Shown: positions 6,173 through 14,826 of the stretch, piece by piece
How positions within the stretch are numbered: the stretch's first letter is position 1
How the letters are laid out: the number at the start of each line of letters is the position of its first letter
Source of the DNA: Kiritimatiellia bacterium
GTDB lineage: Bacteria > Verrucomicrobiota > Kiritimatiellia > RFP12 > DVOR01
Assembly (NCBI GenBank): GCA_017457555.1
Contig: JAFTHG010000132.1
Span: 1 to 15,688, forward strand
Direction: 5' to 3'
DNA: 15,688 nt
Position numbers and translations under genes: made by a program
The notes under the pieces: generated by a model
Seen by the model: only the letters and a program-made list of their open reading frames with translations
What the model was told of the DNA's origin: nothing
Database searches by the model: none

Positions 6173-8869
6173 TTAGAGCGACTTGGGAAGTTCTTCCATC
6201 TCGTAACATTCGATGATATCACCTTCTTGGAAGGCCTCAAAGGAACCAAACCCAAGACCACATTCCTGCGCCGGAGCAATTTCCTTAACATCTTCCTTAA
6301 AGTGCTTCATCGTTTCAACAGGTCCATCGTAAATCTGCTGACGACCACGGAAAATGCGGAAACGGCCCTTGAAGCGCAGGGTACCATCCAACATCTGACA
6401 ACCGGCAATCTTGCCCAGTTTGCTAATGTCAAAGATCTGACGAATCTCTGCATGACCACGGACAACTTCCTTGTATTCCGGCGGAATCAATTCCAACATA
6501 CAACGCTTCACGTGTTCAATCAATTCGTAAATGATACGGAATGTATTGATACGAACGCCATTCTGGCGAGCCATACTCTGCACACCGGGTTCACAGTTGA
6601 CACCAAAACCGACAATCGTTGCGCCCTTAGCGCGCTGAACATCCGCCGCTGTAACCGAACCTACGCCAGAGTAAAGCACCTTCAATGTCACCTTCTTTGA
6701 CTCGATCGAGTTCAGGCATTCCACCACAGCCTCAGCGGTTCCCTGTGTGTCTGCCTTCACAATCACATCCAGCTCTGCAGTTTCACCCGTGCCAAGCTTC
6801 TTGGACCAATCCGCCATAGAGGCCGACTGTGCTGCAGAGAGCGATTCCATCTTGTTCGCTTCTGCGGTTTTTTCAGCTAAAGCACGAGCGCGCTTTTCAT
6901 TCAGCATCACACGGAATTCCGATCCAGCTTCAGGAACACCCGAAAGTCCTGTACACTTCACTGCGATAGAGGGGCCAGCCGATTTCACCGGCTTACCACG
7001 CTCATCAATCAACGTACGCACTTTACCATAGTGCTCACCGCACAAAACGACATCGCCAACCTTCAGCGTACCGCCCTTAACCAAGAAAGTAGCCGTCGGG
7101 CCAAGACCTTGTTCCAACTGCGATTCAATCACCGCACCATTCGCACGACGATTCGGATTTGCCTGCAATTCAAGCACGTCAGCCTGAATCAAAATGGTTT
7201 CAAGCAAATCGTCCACACCGGCACCAGTCGTACCGGAAACTTCGCAGCATTCAATGTCACCACCCCATGTACTGGGGGTCAAACCCTCTGCCTGCAACAT
7301 CTGATAGACACGCATCGGGTTTGCTTCCGGCTTGTCACACTTCGTCACTGCCACCAACATCTGCACCCCGGCATTGCGGGCATGCTTGATTGCTTCGCGC
7401 GTCTGCGGCATCACGCCGTCATCTGCAGCGACAATAATCACAGCGATATCGGTAATGTTGGCGCCACGGGCACGCATTGATTCAAATGCCGAGTGACCCG
7501 GCGTATCAACGAACGTAATCAAACGACGATTACCATCGTCATCGCGCTGTTCAAGTTCAATCGTATAAGCCGCGATATGCTGTGTAATACCACCTGCTTC
7601 ACCAGCAGCAACGTGAGCACTGCGAATGTAGTCCATCAATGTGGTCTTACCATGGTCAACGTGACCCAAGAAGGTCACCACTGGCGGACGCAACTTCAAT
7701 TCTTCAGGCTTATCTTCCGGAATATCGTCATCGGCATCTTCGCTCTTCAACTGCGGCTTACGCTCTGCGGAGCGTTGCTTGGTACGTTCTGCCGTTTCTG
7801 CAACATAACCGTACTTCTCTGCGATCTTCTGAACGATGCTCAACTCCAACGTCTGGTTAATTGAGGCCAAAACATTCAGTTTCATCAAATCGGTAATCAG
7901 CAAGTTCGGGCGAGTTCCCAGCAGTTCTGCCAATTCCTTAACCGTTACCGGGCCCTGCAATTGCAAAAACTTTGCGTCTGCATTCACGGTTGCAGCAGGT
8001 GCGGTTGGTGCGGCAGCCGGAGCCTTCCCGGAAAACGCCGCCTTACGATTGCCTCGGTCATTCGCCATGCTACGTGGCGGCAAATTACCCTTACGATCTT
8101 CTTGCTGACGGCGATTATCGCGTCCAGACTGAGTCTGACGACCACCTGCATTGCGATCATTGCGGCCATTGTTTGCAGCTCCATTAGCACCATTACGATT
8201 TTCAGTGCGATTCTGTGCGGAGCCATTCTTAGCATTTTTCGGCTGCGGCTGACGTGTCGGAGAGAGTCCCAGCGAAACCGGACGCGTCGGCTCTGCAGAC
8301 TTACGCGATAAGGTTGCGCTCGAAATCGTTGGCGTCAACGTTGGCTTCATAGGCTCTGACTTATTCGTTTTTGCTTTAGCCGGAGCAGGTTTTTCTGCAG
8401 CAACCTTTGCTGGTGCAACCTCTACCTTTTCAATAACAGGTGTTTTCTCCGGTGCGACAGGTTTCTCTGTCACAGGAACAGCTGCTTCTGTTTTCGTTGA
8501 TTGCACAACAGGTTCTGCAACTTTTTGAGCCTTAGGAGCTGGGGTGTTGACTTTCGGCAACGCCTTCCCTGCCTCAGCATCCAATGCTATCCGACGACTC
8601 ATCTCCACCGCTTCACGGTTTTTCCGAACGTCTTCCTGGCGAACTTCTTCACTCTTTGCATGACGTGTTTTACGCAGTACGGTGTGTTTCTCTAAGATCG
8701 CTGTGCGCTCAGCCTCCGAGAGAGCATCTGTCCACTGCTGCAAGGCACTGATATCCGATTCGTCCAATGACGAAAGGGTTGAGGACACTTCCAATTCCAA
8801 GGCCTTCGCCTTTGCCAGTACGACACCAGCAGGAAGCCCGACTTTCTTTGCAAATTCAGATAATCTCAT
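6173..8869 (-). CDS. infB: Translation initiation factor IF-2
   Basis: IF-2 is the GTPase that places fMet-tRNA on the ribosome and drives subunit joining. The 898 residues begin with an IF2N module (1-50), then a long low-complexity Ala/Pro/Lys then Asn/Arg/Gly-rich linker (about 100-295), a second IF2N-type module (about 300-355), and the G domain from about 393. G1 is GHVDHGKT (402-409), the switch region is GGITQHIAAY (426-435), and G3 is DTPGHSAF (455-462) with His459. G4 is TKCD (509-512) rather than NKxD, and G5 is SGTT (545-548) rather than SAK. Domains II-IV follow, and the C-terminal domain ends near GDIIECYEMEE. The start ATG lies 5 nt past the nusA stop with GGGG in the nusA end as ribosome binding site. 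Alternative internal starts seen in other IF-2 genes are not assessed. Confidence 0.98.
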   Translation of the reverse strand: MRLSEFAKKVGLPAGVVLAKAKALELEVSSTLSSLDESDISALQQWTDALSEAERTAILEKHTVLRKTRHAKSEEVRQEDVRKNREAVEMSRRIALDAEAGKALPKVNTPAPKAQKVAEPVVQSTKTEAAVPVTEKPVAPEKTPVIEKVEVAPAKVAAEKPAPAKAKTNKSEPMKPTLTPTISSATLSRKSAEPTRPVSLGLSPTRQPQPKNAKNGSAQNRTENRNGANGAANNGRNDRNAGGRQTQSGRDNRRQQEDRKGNLPPRSMANDRGNRKAAFSGKAPAAAPTAPAATVNADAKFLQLQGPVTVKELAELLGTRPNLLITDLMKLNVLASINQTLELSIVQKIAEKYGYVAETAERTKQRSAERKPQLKSEDADDDIPEDKPEELKLRPPVVTFLGHVDHGKTTLMDYIRSAHVAAGEAGGITQHIAAYTIELEQRDDDGNRRLITFVDTPGHSAFESMRARGANITDIAVIIVAADDGVMPQTREAIKHARNAGVQMLVAVTKCDKPEANPMRVYQMLQAEGLTPSTWGGDIECCEVSGTTGAGVDDLLETILIQADVLELQANPNRRANGAVIESQLEQGLGPTATFLVKGGTLKVGDVVLCGEHYGKVRTLIDERGKPVKSAGPSIAVKCTGLSGVPEAGSEFRVMLNEKRARALAEKTAEANKMESLSAAQSASMADWSKKLGTGETAELDVIVKADTQGTAEAVVECLNSIESKKVTLKVLYSGVGSVTAADVQRAKGATIVGFGVNCEPGVQSMARQNGVRINTFRIIYELIEHVKRCMLELIPPEYKEVVRGHAEIRQIFDISKLGKIAGCQMLDGTLRFKGRFRIFRGRQQIYDGPVETMKHFKEDVKEIAPAQECGLGFGSFEAFQEGDIIECYEMEELPKSL

Positions 8870-8874
8870 TCGAC

Positions 8875-10173
8875 TTATTCCCCTTTAGCATCCACCACTG
8901 CGCGAGCACGTGCATAAACATCCTGCACCAGCTCGTCTGAGAGTTCAATCTGACTCTGGAAATACGCCAATTCTGCGGTTAAGATACCTTCAGGTGTGTG
9001 GAAACCTTTTTCAAAAATACGTTCAGCCAATTCCACCGGAATATTCAGATCTGTAGCAAGAGCCTGAATCATCTTCATCCGCTTGTCTTCGAAAGTTTGA
9101 GAATCCAATTCTTCCTGAACGGGTTCGTCAAATTCCGGGTCCTGATCTGCCGAGATCATAATCTTCCACCCCGTCAGACGCATTGCCAAGCGGACATTCT
9201 GTGCCGAACGACCGATCGCCAAGGACAACTTATCGGCTGGCACCGTCACGTAAACCGTATGAGCATCATCATCAACATCAATCGTTGAGACAACTGCCGG
9301 CTTCAATGCCTCACGTACAAATTCTTCCGGATCATCGCTGTAGCGCACCACGTCCAACTTCTCATTGTTGAGTTCCTGAACAATTGCACGGACGCGATTA
9401 CCCTTTGTGCCAATACAAGCACTTGCAGGATCAATGCGTGAGAACGGATCAAGCGAACGCACTGCCACCTTTGAGCGGCGGCCGGGATCACGAGCAATCG
9501 ACACAATTTCAACCGAACCATCAGCCACTTCCGACACTTCCTGGCGGAAGAGAGCCTTGACGAATTCCGGGCAAGCGCGCGAAAGCGTCACTGCAGGACC
9601 AGATGTTTCGTTTTGCACACGCAACACATAAGCCCGCACGGTGTCGCCAACACGATACTCTTCCATTGGGAGGCATTCCTTGGCAGGCATCACGGCTTCC
9701 GTCTTACCTAATTCAATAAAGACATCGCGACGCGCAATCAACTTTACCGAACCCGAAACAATTTCGCCTTCGCGATTCTTATATTCATTGTAGATATTGG
9801 CACGTTCTGCTTCACGAATCTTCTGCATGATGGTCTGCTTTGCAGTTTGCGCTGCAATGCGACCCAATTTCGAGGCTGGCATTGAAATTTTAACCGTGTC
9901 ACCTTCGTTCACGTTTGGATCAAAACGACGAGCCTGTTCAACAGTCACAATACCAAAGCCATGCGACGAATCCGAAACAGCGTAAACGTCCCACGCTTTG
10001 ATTTCAAGCGTCTTACGATCAATACGCACCTTGAAATCTGCCGACACACGCGTATTCTTGCGTGCGGCCTGTTCTACCGAACTTTCAATGGCCTGCAACA
10101 CGGTTTCGCGATCAACACCGCGCTCACGTTCCAAGTAGGTTACAACTGCTTCTAACTCTGTGCTTGTTGCCAT
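8875..10173 (-). CDS. nusA: Transcription termination/antitermination factor NusA
   Basis: NusA binds RNA polymerase and modulates pausing, termination and antitermination. The 432 residues contain the N-terminal polymerase-binding domain (1-125, LERERGVDRETVLQAIESSV), an S1 domain (about 136-200), KH1 with DPASACIGTKGNRVRAIVQE (248-267), and KH2 with KLSLAIGRSAQNVRLAMRLTGWKI spanning 315-338. The KH2 GxxG loop is GRSA, its last Gly replaced. The C-terminus (about 360-430) has a single helical, HhH-like module, shorter than the two acidic repeats of the 495-residue E. coli protein. The ATG has AAGGAG 8 nt upstream. It is the first gene of its operon. A strong promoter and a terminator hairpin precede it, which points to attenuation. 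rimP, commonly upstream, is absent. Confidence 0.97.
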   Translation of the reverse strand: MATSTELEAVVTYLERERGVDRETVLQAIESSVEQAARKNTRVSADFKVRIDRKTLEIKAWDVYAVSDSSHGFGIVTVEQARRFDPNVNEGDTVKISMPASKLGRIAAQTAKQTIMQKIREAERANIYNEYKNREGEIVSGSVKLIARRDVFIELGKTEAVMPAKECLPMEEYRVGDTVRAYVLRVQNETSGPAVTLSRACPEFVKALFRQEVSEVADGSVEIVSIARDPGRRSKVAVRSLDPFSRIDPASACIGTKGNRVRAIVQELNNEKLDVVRYSDDPEEFVREALKPAVVSTIDVDDDAHTVYVTVPADKLSLAIGRSAQNVRLAMRLTGWKIMISADQDPEFDEPVQEELDSQTFEDKRMKMIQALATDLNIPVELAERIFEKGFHTPEGILTAELAYFQSQIELSDELVQDVYARARAVVDAKGE

Positions 10174-10198
10174 TGTTCAGGCTCCTTTTCTTTCAACT

Positions 10199-10224
10199 AA
10201 AAAAGCGCGAGCATACGCTCACGC
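10199..10224 (-). terminator. Intrinsic terminator (attenuator) in the nusA leader
   Basis: On the minus strand, GCGTGAGC pairs with GCTCGCGC (one T-G pair) across the 4-nt loop GTAT, directly followed by six T. It lies downstream of the -10 box at 10252-10257 and upstream of the nusA ribosome binding site (AAGGAG, about 10182-10187). Transcripts from the promoter must therefore read through it to reach nusA. NusA strengthens pausing and intrinsic termination, so feedback control is an obvious but unproven idea. Confidence 0.75.
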
Positions 10225-10251
10225 CTCTACTTCCAAATAGAAAACTGTGAA

Positions 10252-10281
10252 ACTATAGCATATTTCCAGTTAAATTGTCAA
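10252..10281 (-). promoter_or_regulatory. nusA: Promoter of the nusA-infB operon
   Basis: On the minus strand, a consensus TTGACA (10276-10281), an 18-nt spacer, then TATAGT (10252-10257) preceded by TGC, an extended -10. Predicted start is near 10245, leaving a leader of about 70 nt that contains a terminator hairpin. Confidence 0.8.
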
Positions 10282-10368
10282 ACGTGAAAGTTTAACATCT
10301 TCATATTTGAATATTGCACAATGTAACCACGAGGGTAAGAAGAGTGACTTTCAGAGGAAAGAATGCCG

Positions 10369-10398
10369 AAAAGGAAAGAGTAGAATGCATCATTCTAC
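10369..10398 (-). terminator. Weak terminator overlapping the membrane-protein stop codon
   Basis: GTAGAATG-CAT-CATTCTAC (10380-10398) is a perfect 8-bp inverted repeat. On the minus strand it is followed by TCTTTCCTTTT. The stem is AT-rich, so efficiency is doubtful. It overlaps the stop codon of the upstream gene. Confidence 0.45.
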
Positions 10399-11084
10399 AC
10401 GCCAGTTTCTGATGACGCATCCACAAGTTGCAAGTGCAATTGCCATAGTGCAACAATGAAAAGAATCGGCAATAACATCTCGCTGCACTCTTCAAAAACC
10501 TTGCATCCAAAGAGGGTCGGTTCCGGCAAAAGTTCACCATATCGTTTGGAATAACGGCTCGGGAAGCGATCCACGATTTGAGAGAGAATGCCGAAACCAC
10601 CGAACGTTGCCAGCGTCCAATAGAATGCATCCCCTTTGAAGAAGCCGACAACCATTTGCCGGATATGTTTCACCAGAAGTGATACCGCAATTATGATTAA
10701 AACCAGCAAAATACCCCCTACTATAATCTTTTCAGAGAGCGGATTGGCGGGGTTTGTAAAGAAACGTATTTTGACGGCTGTCGTATCATGAGCCGTTAAC
10801 CAATGCTGTGCGCCCATTTCACGTACAAGTGCCACGCACCATAAGAAAGCTATTGCCAGAAAACTGCGTCTGCGAGAGGTGTGAAGATGGTCTTTTGAAA
10901 AGTACGCCAGAGCGACAAAGGAGAGCAGATAAGCGCAATAGGTCCCGATTTCAATCACGATATTCTCATCTGCATCATACGGACCGAGAAACCAACGAAA
11001 TGCATAGGCTGTCCCTATTAGGACGGCTAAAAGTAGCAAAGCCAACATAGGCGAGAAAAGAAACAATTTTGCATAACGTTTCAT
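10395..11084 (-). CDS. Uncharacterised six-helix membrane protein
   Basis: I do not recognise this family with confidence. The 229 residues contain about six hydrophobic helices (near 10-30, 43-62, 74-90, 117-138, 155-171, 198-216). Loops carry conserved-looking polar signatures: REMGAQHW (88-95), KIRFFTNPANPLSEK (105-119), QIVDRF (169-174) and a glutamate-rich entry to the last helix, EECSEM (198-203). There is no signal peptide separate from the first helix. The ATG at 11084 is chosen because AAGGA lies 8 nt upstream; an ATG eight codons earlier lies at the predicted transcription start and would leave no leader. It stands alone between the oad terminator and the nusA promoter, with its own extended -10, so the neighbours say little about its role. 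Confidence 0.75.
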   Translation of the reverse strand: MKRYAKLFLFSPMLALLLLAVLIGTAYAFRWFLGPYDADENIVIEIGTYCAYLLSFVALAYFSKDHLHTSRRRSFLAIAFLWCVALVREMGAQHWLTAHDTTAVKIRFFTNPANPLSEKIIVGGILLVLIIIAVSLLVKHIRQMVVGFFKGDAFYWTLATFGGFGILSQIVDRFPSRYSKRYGELLPEPTLFGCKVFEECSEMLLPILFIVALWQLHLQLVDASSETGV

Positions 11085-11109
11085 ACGTGAGTTCCTTAAC
11101 GTTTGCATT

Positions 11110-11118
11110 ATTGTAACA
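11110..11118 (-). promoter_or_regulatory. Extended -10 element for the membrane-protein gene
   Basis: The minus strand reads TGTTACAAT, an extended -10 (TGnTACAAT), in an AT-rich region. I see no good -35 hexamer at the right distance. Transcription would start near 11103, about 20 nt before the preferred ATG. Confidence 0.5.
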
Positions 11119-11196
11119 TAATAGCTGTTCTATTTTATCTTTCGCCAAATGATTTGACATACGTACTGAAACACTCGTTGAAACACGCTCTTATCC

Positions 11197-11228
11197 AAAA
11201 TAAAGACGACCCTCGTTGAAGGGTCGTC
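11197..11228 (-). terminator. Terminator of the oadGAB operon
   Basis: GACGACCCT (11205-11213) pairs perfectly with AGGGTCGTC (11220-11228) across a 6-nt loop, followed on the minus strand by TTTATTTT. It lies about 30 nt past the oadB stop codon. Confidence 0.88.
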
Positions 11229-11259
11229 CTTATTGATTCCGTTTTTATGGGACATGCGA

Positions 11260-12969
11260 TTAGCGGCAGCAGAAATAAAGTACACCTGCGACCACAGCTG
11301 AACCAATCACACCGGAAACGTTCGGTCCCATCGCGTGCATGAGAAGGAAGTTCGTGGAATCATATTCCAAGCCCACCTTGTTCGACACACGGGCAGCCAT
11401 CGGCACAGCCGAAACACCTGCAGAGCCAATCAACGGATTGACCTTTTCCTTGCAGAAAACGTTCATTAACTTCGCCATCCAAACACCACCAGCGGTACCA
11501 ACACCAAAGGCAATCACGCCGAGCACCAAAATGCCCAGGGTTTCAAAGTTCAGGAACTTTTCAGCTGCGAGTTTGGAACCCACGGAGAGGCCGAGCAGAA
11601 TGGTCACAATGTTGCAGAGGCCATTTGCCATCGTGTCAGAGAGACGATCCACCACACCACATTCCTTTGCGAGGTTACCCAACATCAGCGCACCGATTAA
11701 GGGGGCTGCAGAAGGAAGGAAGGCGGCACAGAGCAAGAGCACGGTCAAGGGGAAGAGTACCTTTTCGGTCTTCGTCACCGGGCGCAACTGCTTCATCTTG
11801 ATGAGGCGTTCACTCTTGGTGGTCAACGCCTTCATAATCGGCGGCTGAATTACCGGCACGAGGGCCATGTAAGAATAGGCTGCCACAGCGATTGAACCGA
11901 GCAGGTCGGGCGAAAGCTTCGTGGTCAACCAGATTGCGGTCGGGCCGTCCGCACCACCGATAATACCGATGGAGGCAGCATCCGTAATGAAGAAGTTGAT
12001 ACTGTCAAAGCAAAGCGTCAAGGCGAGTGCACCGAGCAATGCGGTGAAGATACCGAGCTGAGCGGCAGCACCGAGAAGCGCCGTACGGGGGTTCGCAATC
12101 AACGGACCAAAGTCAGTCATAGCACCCACACCCATGAAGATCAGAATCGGGAAAAGACCAGAACTGATACCCATTTCAAAAGTGTAGTACAGGAAGCCAC
12201 CGGGTTCCACAACGTTGCCTAAAGTATCCAGAACCGGAGCGGCTGTCACACCTGCAAAGGGGATGTTGGCAAGCAAACCACCAAAACCGATCGGCAGGAG
12301 CAACAAGGGCTCAAACTCCTTAACCAAAGCCAAATAAATCAGGAAGAGGCAAACCACAATCATCAACATTTGGCTGATACCAAAGGGTAATGCCGTCTTT
12401 TGATGACTGGCGGGAAGTGCTTCCACACGGGCAGCCGGAGCAGGTTCATCCTTTGCGGTGAATCCCATGATACCCGTTGAATCCCACATACTTGCGATAC
12501 GGCTCGCTGTCAACTGCCAGTCACCCACCTGATGCGAGTGAATCACACCCGTTACCTGCGGCAAATCAATCTGCTTCCCGACAAGGTCAGGGAACTTCAA
12601 TTGGCGGCGGCCATGCTTCGGATTCACATAATAGTTGTAGGGTTCATACTCCTCCTTCACGGCACCAGGAGTTTCATCCGTGGTCATAAAACCATTGGTG
12701 ACGTGAATATAAGAACCATGCAACTGGACATCCGTATCATTGGTCTTATCTTCAAAGGCTTCCGTATTGGCCTGCAACAATTGACGACGTAATTTCACCA
12801 ACTGCACCGTTGATTGAATGCCGGCAAACTTATCCGTCACTTCAGGAGCTGCAGGCTCTGCAACAGCTTGCGCTACAGGTTCAGCAGCCACAGGCGTTGC
12901 TTCAGGTGCCTGTGCAAACGCACAGACACTCATCAGCATTGCTGCCACTAATGTCACATATTTCGCCAT
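11260..12969 (-). CDS. oadB: Na+-pumping oxaloacetate decarboxylase beta subunit with secreted N-terminal extension
   Basis: OadB takes CO2 from carboxybiotin on OadA and couples its release to Na+ export across the cytoplasmic membrane. The core (about 195-569) is highly conserved: KEFEPLLLLPIGFGGLLANI (217-236), GIIGGADGPTAI (335-346, with the key Asp341), YSYMALVPVIQPP (365-377), and NPLIGSAGVSAVPMAARVSN (511-530). The first about 190 residues are not part of the usual protein of about 375-430 residues. MAKYVTLVAAMLMSVCAFAQA is a typical signal sequence, followed by an Ala/Pro-rich stretch (22-45) and a soluble-looking domain (46-190) ahead of the first core helix. The ATG at 12969 is chosen because AGGAGG stands 9 nt upstream. 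Longer frames would overlap oadA. The stop is just before a terminator. The domain's role is unknown. Confidence 0.93.
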   Translation of the reverse strand: MAKYVTLVAAMLMSVCAFAQAPEATPVAAEPVAQAVAEPAAPEVTDKFAGIQSTVQLVKLRRQLLQANTEAFEDKTNDTDVQLHGSYIHVTNGFMTTDETPGAVKEEYEPYNYYVNPKHGRRQLKFPDLVGKQIDLPQVTGVIHSHQVGDWQLTASRIASMWDSTGIMGFTAKDEPAPAARVEALPASHQKTALPFGISQMLMIVVCLFLIYLALVKEFEPLLLLPIGFGGLLANIPFAGVTAAPVLDTLGNVVEPGGFLYYTFEMGISSGLFPILIFMGVGAMTDFGPLIANPRTALLGAAAQLGIFTALLGALALTLCFDSINFFITDAASIGIIGGADGPTAIWLTTKLSPDLLGSIAVAAYSYMALVPVIQPPIMKALTTKSERLIKMKQLRPVTKTEKVLFPLTVLLLCAAFLPSAAPLIGALMLGNLAKECGVVDRLSDTMANGLCNIVTILLGLSVGSKLAAEKFLNFETLGILVLGVIAFGVGTAGGVWMAKLMNVFCKEKVNPLIGSAGVSAVPMAARVSNKVGLEYDSTNFLLMHAMGPNVSGVIGSAVVAGVLYFCCR

Positions 12970-12991
12970 TGGATTCTTCCTCCTATGGATT

Positions 12992-14776
12992 TTACATCGT
13001 GGCGAGCGTATCGCCCGCATTAAACTTGTCACCGTTGTTGACAGCGATTGAGGCCACCACACCATCCTTAGGAGCCTTGATGGGCATTTCCATCTTCATC
13101 GCTTCAATCACGAGGATTTCGTCATCCTTCTTCACGGCAGTACCGGCAGGTGCGGTAATGCGCAACACCAAGCCAGGGACAGGAGCGGTAATCGCTTCGC
13201 CTGTAGCAGCAGCGGTGGCTGCCGGTGCGGCTACCAAACCATCTGCGACCGAGTAGTCGTAGGCAGTACCATTGACAATTGCCTTGCCATCCTTAAGTTC
13301 CACACCGTAAGCCTTGCCATTCACCGTCACGGTGCAAGCACCACCAGCGGTCGCCGTCTTAGGCTTTTCATTCAAGCGGATGCCGAGCGGAGCATTGGCC
13401 GGATCCTTGAGGTAAGCAATGCCCTTTTCAAGACAGGAAGCAGCGATGAAGACATTCTCATCCGTCACGGGCAAGCCGGCATCCGTCAGCATCTTTTCTG
13501 CAGCAGCACGGCCCTTCTTCGGATCGGCGTCATTGATTTCAAGCACGGTCTTCTTGGTTGGCTCAAGACCGAGCTGTTCAGCTGCAATCTTCACCACTTC
13601 CGGATCGGGAGCCGCAGGGGTCTTACCGAAGTAGCCGAGCACCATCTTGCCATAACCGGGAGCGATCTTCTTCCACTTGCCGAACATCACATTGTTGAAA
13701 GCCTGCTGGAAGTAGAACTGCGACACAGGCGTCACCGATGTGCCAAAGCCACCGCAACGCACCGCATCATACATTTCGTCAATCATCTGATCATACTTGT
13801 CCATCAAACCGTTATCACGCAACATCTGCGTATTGGCAGTCAAGGCGCCACCGGGCATCGGCGACCAGATGATCACAGGGCTGGCGGAAAGTGCTTCCGG
13901 CGGGAGGAAGTAGTCCTTCATTGCTTCCTTGAAAGCTTCTTCTGCGCCACGAATCTTATTGATATCAATATCCAAATCAAATTCAGAACCGCGCAGCGCA
14001 TGCCACATCGTAATGATGTCAGGCTGGCAGGTGCCGCCGGAAACCGGAGCCATCGAGAGGTCAATACCATCTGCGCCGCCTTCCAAAGCAGCGAGGTAAC
14101 AGGTCAAGCCGTTGCCAGCCGTTTCGTGCGAATGGAACTGAATATGGGTGCCACCGGGCAACAGCTTGCGAGCCATCTTAATGGTTTCATACACAGTGCG
14201 AGGAGCGGTCGTACCCGATGCATCCTTGAAGCAAACACGATCAAAGGGAATCTCTGCCTTCAAGATCTGTTTGATACGTTCTGCATAGAACTCAGGCGTA
14301 TGAGCACCTTTATTATCCACGCCTGGAGGCAATCCCATCATTGTGACCACGACTTCGTGCTTCAAGCCGGCATCATGAATGCACTGACCCGACCACTTCA
14401 AGTTGTTTACATCGTTGAGTGCGTCAAAGTTACGAATCGTCGTCATGCCATGCTTCTTAAACATATCGGCATGCAACTTGATGATGTCAGAGGGCTGGCT
14501 ATCCAAGCCCACCACATTCACACCGCGTGACAACGTCTGTAAATCGGCTTCCGGGCAGGTCTTGCGGAAAGCATCCATTACATCAAAAGCATCTTCACGG
14601 CAGTAGAAGTAGCAGCTCTGGAAGCGAGCACCACCACCTGCTTCAAACCAGCGGATACCGGCATCATAAGCCACCTTGACGGCAGGCATAAAATCTTTGG
14701 AGAGAACACGAGCACCATAAACCGACTGGAAACCGTCGCGGAATGCGGTGCACATAAATTTGATTTTCTTGCTCAT
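12992..14776 (-). CDS. oadA: Oxaloacetate decarboxylase alpha subunit (carboxyltransferase + biotin domain)
   Basis: OadA transfers the carboxyl group of oxaloacetate to its own biotin, releasing pyruvate; OadB then decarboxylates it. The 594 residues begin with a carboxyltransferase TIM barrel carrying the metal/active-site elements RDGFQS (13-18, Asp14), VCFKDASG (181-188, Lys184) and FHSHETAG (214-221, His215/His217). The conserved PYC/OADA region covers about 300-460. After an Ala-rich linker comes the biotinyl domain (about 525-594) with EAMKMEM (558-564), where Lys561 carries biotin 33 residues from the end. No biotin carboxylase domain is present, so it is a decarboxylase rather than an ATP-using carboxylase. 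The RDGFQS motif departs from the common RDAHQS. It sits between oadG (50 nt) and oadB (22 nt), and has only a weak GGAT site. Confidence 0.95.
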   Translation of the reverse strand: MSKKIKFMCTAFRDGFQSVYGARVLSKDFMPAVKVAYDAGIRWFEAGGGARFQSCYFYCREDAFDVMDAFRKTCPEADLQTLSRGVNVVGLDSQPSDIIKLHADMFKKHGMTTIRNFDALNDVNNLKWSGQCIHDAGLKHEVVVTMMGLPPGVDNKGAHTPEFYAERIKQILKAEIPFDRVCFKDASGTTAPRTVYETIKMARKLLPGGTHIQFHSHETAGNGLTCYLAALEGGADGIDLSMAPVSGGTCQPDIITMWHALRGSEFDLDIDINKIRGAEEAFKEAMKDYFLPPEALSASPVIIWSPMPGGALTANTQMLRDNGLMDKYDQMIDEMYDAVRCGGFGTSVTPVSQFYFQQAFNNVMFGKWKKIAPGYGKMVLGYFGKTPAAPDPEVVKIAAEQLGLEPTKKTVLEINDADPKKGRAAAEKMLTDAGLPVTDENVFIAASCLEKGIAYLKDPANAPLGIRLNEKPKTATAGGACTVTVNGKAYGVELKDGKAIVNGTAYDYSVADGLVAAPAATAAATGEAITAPVPGLVLRITAPAGTAVKKDDEILVIEAMKMEMPIKAPKDGVVASIAVNNGDKFNAGDTLATM

Positions 14777-14826
14777 TCGTTATCCAACTTTCTGCGTAGT
14801 GTTTTTAAGGTGTGATTTGAAAAGCG

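Noticed and set aside
12970..13065. Longer OadB start overlapping the end of oadA
   Set aside because: The added 32 residues have no ribosome site and would destroy the N-terminal signal sequence; AGGAGG sits correctly before the ATG at 12969.
12992..14776. Pyruvate carboxylase subunit B for oadA
   Set aside because: The domain layout would fit, but oadG and oadB flank it in the same operon and no biotin carboxylase gene is present.
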